Source: Pirellulaceae bacterium | GTDB taxonomy: Bacteria; Planctomycetota; Planctomycetia; Pirellulales; Pirellulaceae | Assembly: GCA_020846515.1 (NCBI GenBank) | Contig: JADLDX010000837.1 | Span: 1 to 7,816 of the forward strand | Length of the DNA stretch: 7,816 nt | Direction: 5' to 3' | Shown: positions 6,440 through 7,816 of the stretch, piece after piece | How positions within the stretch are numbered: position 1 is the first letter of the stretch | Layout of the letters: the number at the start of each line of letters is the position of its first letter | Program-made: the position numbers and the translations under genes | The notes under the pieces: model-generated | The model's input: the letters and a program-made list of their open reading frames with translations, nothing else | What the model was told of the DNA's origin: nothing | Databases searched by the model: none

Positions 6440-6749
6440 ACACTGAACCATATCAGGGCCCAATTCAGTTGACCAGAGCCCACCGAATTTCCCCCGTAGG
6501 CGAATCGCTCCGCGACTCGCATTTCTCTTCCTCTCGCAAAGACGGTCCCGTACGCGAATCGCTCCGCGACTCGCATTTCTCTCCTGCCAGCAAAGATGAC
6601 CTACTCAGCCACGACGACCATCCCCGAGTAGTTGCGGCCGCGCACAAAATCTATCACCATGTGAACTTAATGGACTTTAATGGCAGCAATGGCAGCGGCC
6701 AATTCGCCGCAGATTTCTAGCGGCTCCCTCCAACTCTGATCGCTCCACC
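6440..6749. other. Divergent intergenic region between holA and the sialidase gene
   Basis: This 310-nt stretch should contain promoters for both divergent genes. Its only clear structure is the 54-nt tandem repeat at 6493-6600. The rest (6601-6749) shows no hairpin with a T-run, no recognisable promoter and no credible small gene. A 98-codon open frame on the plus strand from 6424 crosses the repeat and is discussed among the rejected items. Confidence 0.6.
6493..6600. repeat. Two tandem copies of a 54-nt hairpin-containing repeat
   Basis: Unit 1 is 6493-6546 and unit 2 is 6547-6600; they match at 45 of 54 positions with no gaps. A 29-nt core is identical (6500-6528 and 6554-6582), and CAAAGA recurs at the same offset. 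Each core folds as GCGAATCGC, loop TCC, GCGACTCGC: a 9-bp stem with one central A-C mismatch. The stems are 6500-6508 with 6512-6520, and 6554-6562 with 6566-6574. The architecture resembles REP-like or other dispersed palindromic elements. No transposase is adjacent, and no T-run suggests a terminator. Confidence 0.9.
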
Positions 6750-7816
6750 ATGAAACTCAGCCTCATGCTCTTGACGGCACTGCTATTCGCATCGCTTGCC
6801 AACTTGCTCACCGCGGCACAGCCGCCGGACGCCAAGCAAACGTCGGCGCGTGGTGTGGGCACCAGCACCATTGTGACGGTCAGCCGGAGCACACCGGATC
6901 TGCCTCGCAAGAGTGAAGGGGATGTTATCGAACTGACAGACGGGCGTCTGTTGCTGGTTTCGATGGAATTCGGCGGCGATGGCAGTGACTTCGCGACGAC
7001 TCGGTTCGTAGCCCACGAATCGTCTGATGGCGGCCGAACCTGGGGTCAGCATCGAGTGATCACCGAAACGCTCAAGGGTGATTTGAATGTGTATTCGCCC
7101 AACTTGATTCGCGCGCAGGATGGCGGAATTCTCCTGCTGTTCATGCGCCAGCACCAACCGGGCTCGCTAACCAATCATGTGTGGAAGTCGACCGACGAAG
7201 GGCGGACCTTTTCGCCGCTCGCGGAGTTCGTACCCAAGCGTGACTTGGCGCTGTGCAATGCCACGGTCAAGCGACTGACATCGGGACGCCTGCTAATGCC
7301 TGCCAGCCCGCCTGCTCCAGGCAGACCAGCCGAAACCGGGCCGTATGCCGCGACCATGCTCTATAGCGACGACGATGGAAAAACATGGCAGGTGTCTGAG
7401 TCGCGCATCGAGTTGCCCATGCGTGGGGCGATGGAGCCTCATGTTGAACAGACCGGTGATGGACGAGTGCTGATGGTCATCCGGAGTCAACTTGGGAAGC
7501 TACATTTTTCCGAATCCACAGACGACGGTGCCACATGGGGCCCAGCCTTTGCTAGTTCCTTAACCTCGCCAGAATCGTGCCCCGAGCTCACTCGAATCCC
7601 TGGCACAAGCGACCTGCTTTTGATTTGGAACAACTCGTACGATCCCAAGTTCCGATCGCATTTCGGCAAACGCAGTCCTCTGACCGCAGCCGTTTCCAAA
7701 GACCATGGCAAAACATGGCAGCATGTGCGCGACATCGAGATGGACTCCACCCGCGCGTTCTCAAACCCGGGCTGCCGCTTCACGCGCGACGGCCGCGCGA
7801 TCATCAATTACTGGAC
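6750..7816 (+). CDS. Exported sialidase-family (BNR/Asp-box) glycosidase, 3'-truncated
   Basis: The frame is open from the ATG at 6750 to the right edge, giving 355 full codons of an incomplete gene. Residues 1-23 form a signal peptide (MKLSLMLLTALLFASLANLLTAA). The rest reads as a beta-propeller of the sialidase superfamily with five Asp boxes (S-x-D-x-G-x-T-[WF]): residues 91-98, 147-154 (Phe instead of Trp), 206-213, 256-263 and 316-323. Other propeller features are the repeated ELTDGRLLLVSME, IRAQDGGILLLFMRQ and QTGDGRVLMVIRSQ strands. Planctomycetes carry many such secreted proteins; they are usually annotated as exo-alpha-sialidases, but the real substrate of this subgroup is mostly unknown. 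I cannot see a complete catalytic Arg triad with confidence, so a non-sialidase glycan-binding or hydrolytic role is possible. The start has no Shine-Dalgarno site, but the signal peptide directly after the ATG supports it. Confidence 0.9.
   Translation, partial: MKLSLMLLTALLFASLANLLTAAQPPDAKQTSARGVGTSTIVTVSRSTPDLPRKSEGDVIELTDGRLLLVSMEFGGDGSDFATTRFVAHESSDGGRTWGQHRVITETLKGDLNVYSPNLIRAQDGGILLLFMRQHQPGSLTNHVWKSTDEGRTFSPLAEFVPKRDLALCNATVKRLTSGRLLMPASPPAPGRPAETGPYAATMLYSDDDGKTWQVSESRIELPMRGAMEPHVEQTGDGRVLMVIRSQLGKLHFSESTDDGATWGPAFASSLTSPESCPELTRIPGTSDLLLIWNNSYDPKFRSHFGKRSPLTAAVSKDHGKTWQHVRDIEMDSTRAFSNPGCRFTRDGRAIINYW

Noticed and set aside
6424..6720. 98-codon plus-strand open frame spanning the 54-nt repeat
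   Set aside because: It starts at a GTG inside or against the holA 5' end, has no ribosome site, shows no recognisable domain, and its length is explained by the in-frame repeat. Treated as non-coding.
1..7816. Search for defence, CRISPR, phage or transposon systems
   Set aside because: No array of regularly spaced repeats, no Cas, restriction, toxin, integrase or transposase signature was seen; all major open frames have other explanations.

Overview
The window looks like chromosomal DNA of a planctomycete, most likely the Pirellulaceae/Rhodopirellula group. Four things point there: a standalone CxxCH haem-binding domain of the Pirellula/Verrucomicrobium type, an exported multi-Asp-box sialidase-like protein, a TM2/DUF6677-like membrane protein next to a coiled-coil membrane protein of a kind I associate with planctomycetes, and mixed start codons with few strong Shine-Dalgarno sites. 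The assignment rests on protein character only; no rRNA or other marker gene is present. I see no tRNA, rRNA, CRISPR array, transposase or phage gene.

Layout. 1-810 (+) is the 3' part of a GT4-like glycosyltransferase cut by the left edge. It converges, with a 12-nt gap between stop codons, on a three-gene minus-strand cluster read from 3157 down to 823. In transcription order this cluster is a secreted Ala-rich protein with one TPR-like helix pair, a small multi-pass membrane protein, and a membrane-anchored coiled-coil protein. A 294-nt divergent intergenic region (3158-3451) holds a compact array of short repeats and a GC-rich hairpin. To its right, on the plus strand, lie an exported c-type cytochrome domain protein (3452-4816) and a MIP18/SufT-like Fe-S assembly protein (4949-5278). 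These converge on a minus-strand DNA polymerase III delta subunit gene (holA, 5408-6439). The 310-nt gap upstream of holA carries two head-to-tail copies of a 54-nt hairpin-containing repeat. It is followed by the 5' part of an exported sialidase-family gene (6750 onward) that runs off the right edge.

How they fit together. The minus-strand trio is probably one transcription unit with a shared cell-envelope role, because all three products are exported or membrane-bound and the second and third genes are only 15 nt apart. The other genes are mixed housekeeping functions (holA, Fe-S assembly) and planctomycete periplasmic/catabolic functions (haem protein, sialidase), with no obvious single pathway. 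I found no convincing new defence or mobile system. The most interesting non-coding signals are the two repeat clusters, and the most interesting coding signals are the envelope trio and a glycosyltransferase whose usual EX7E acidic pair is missing.
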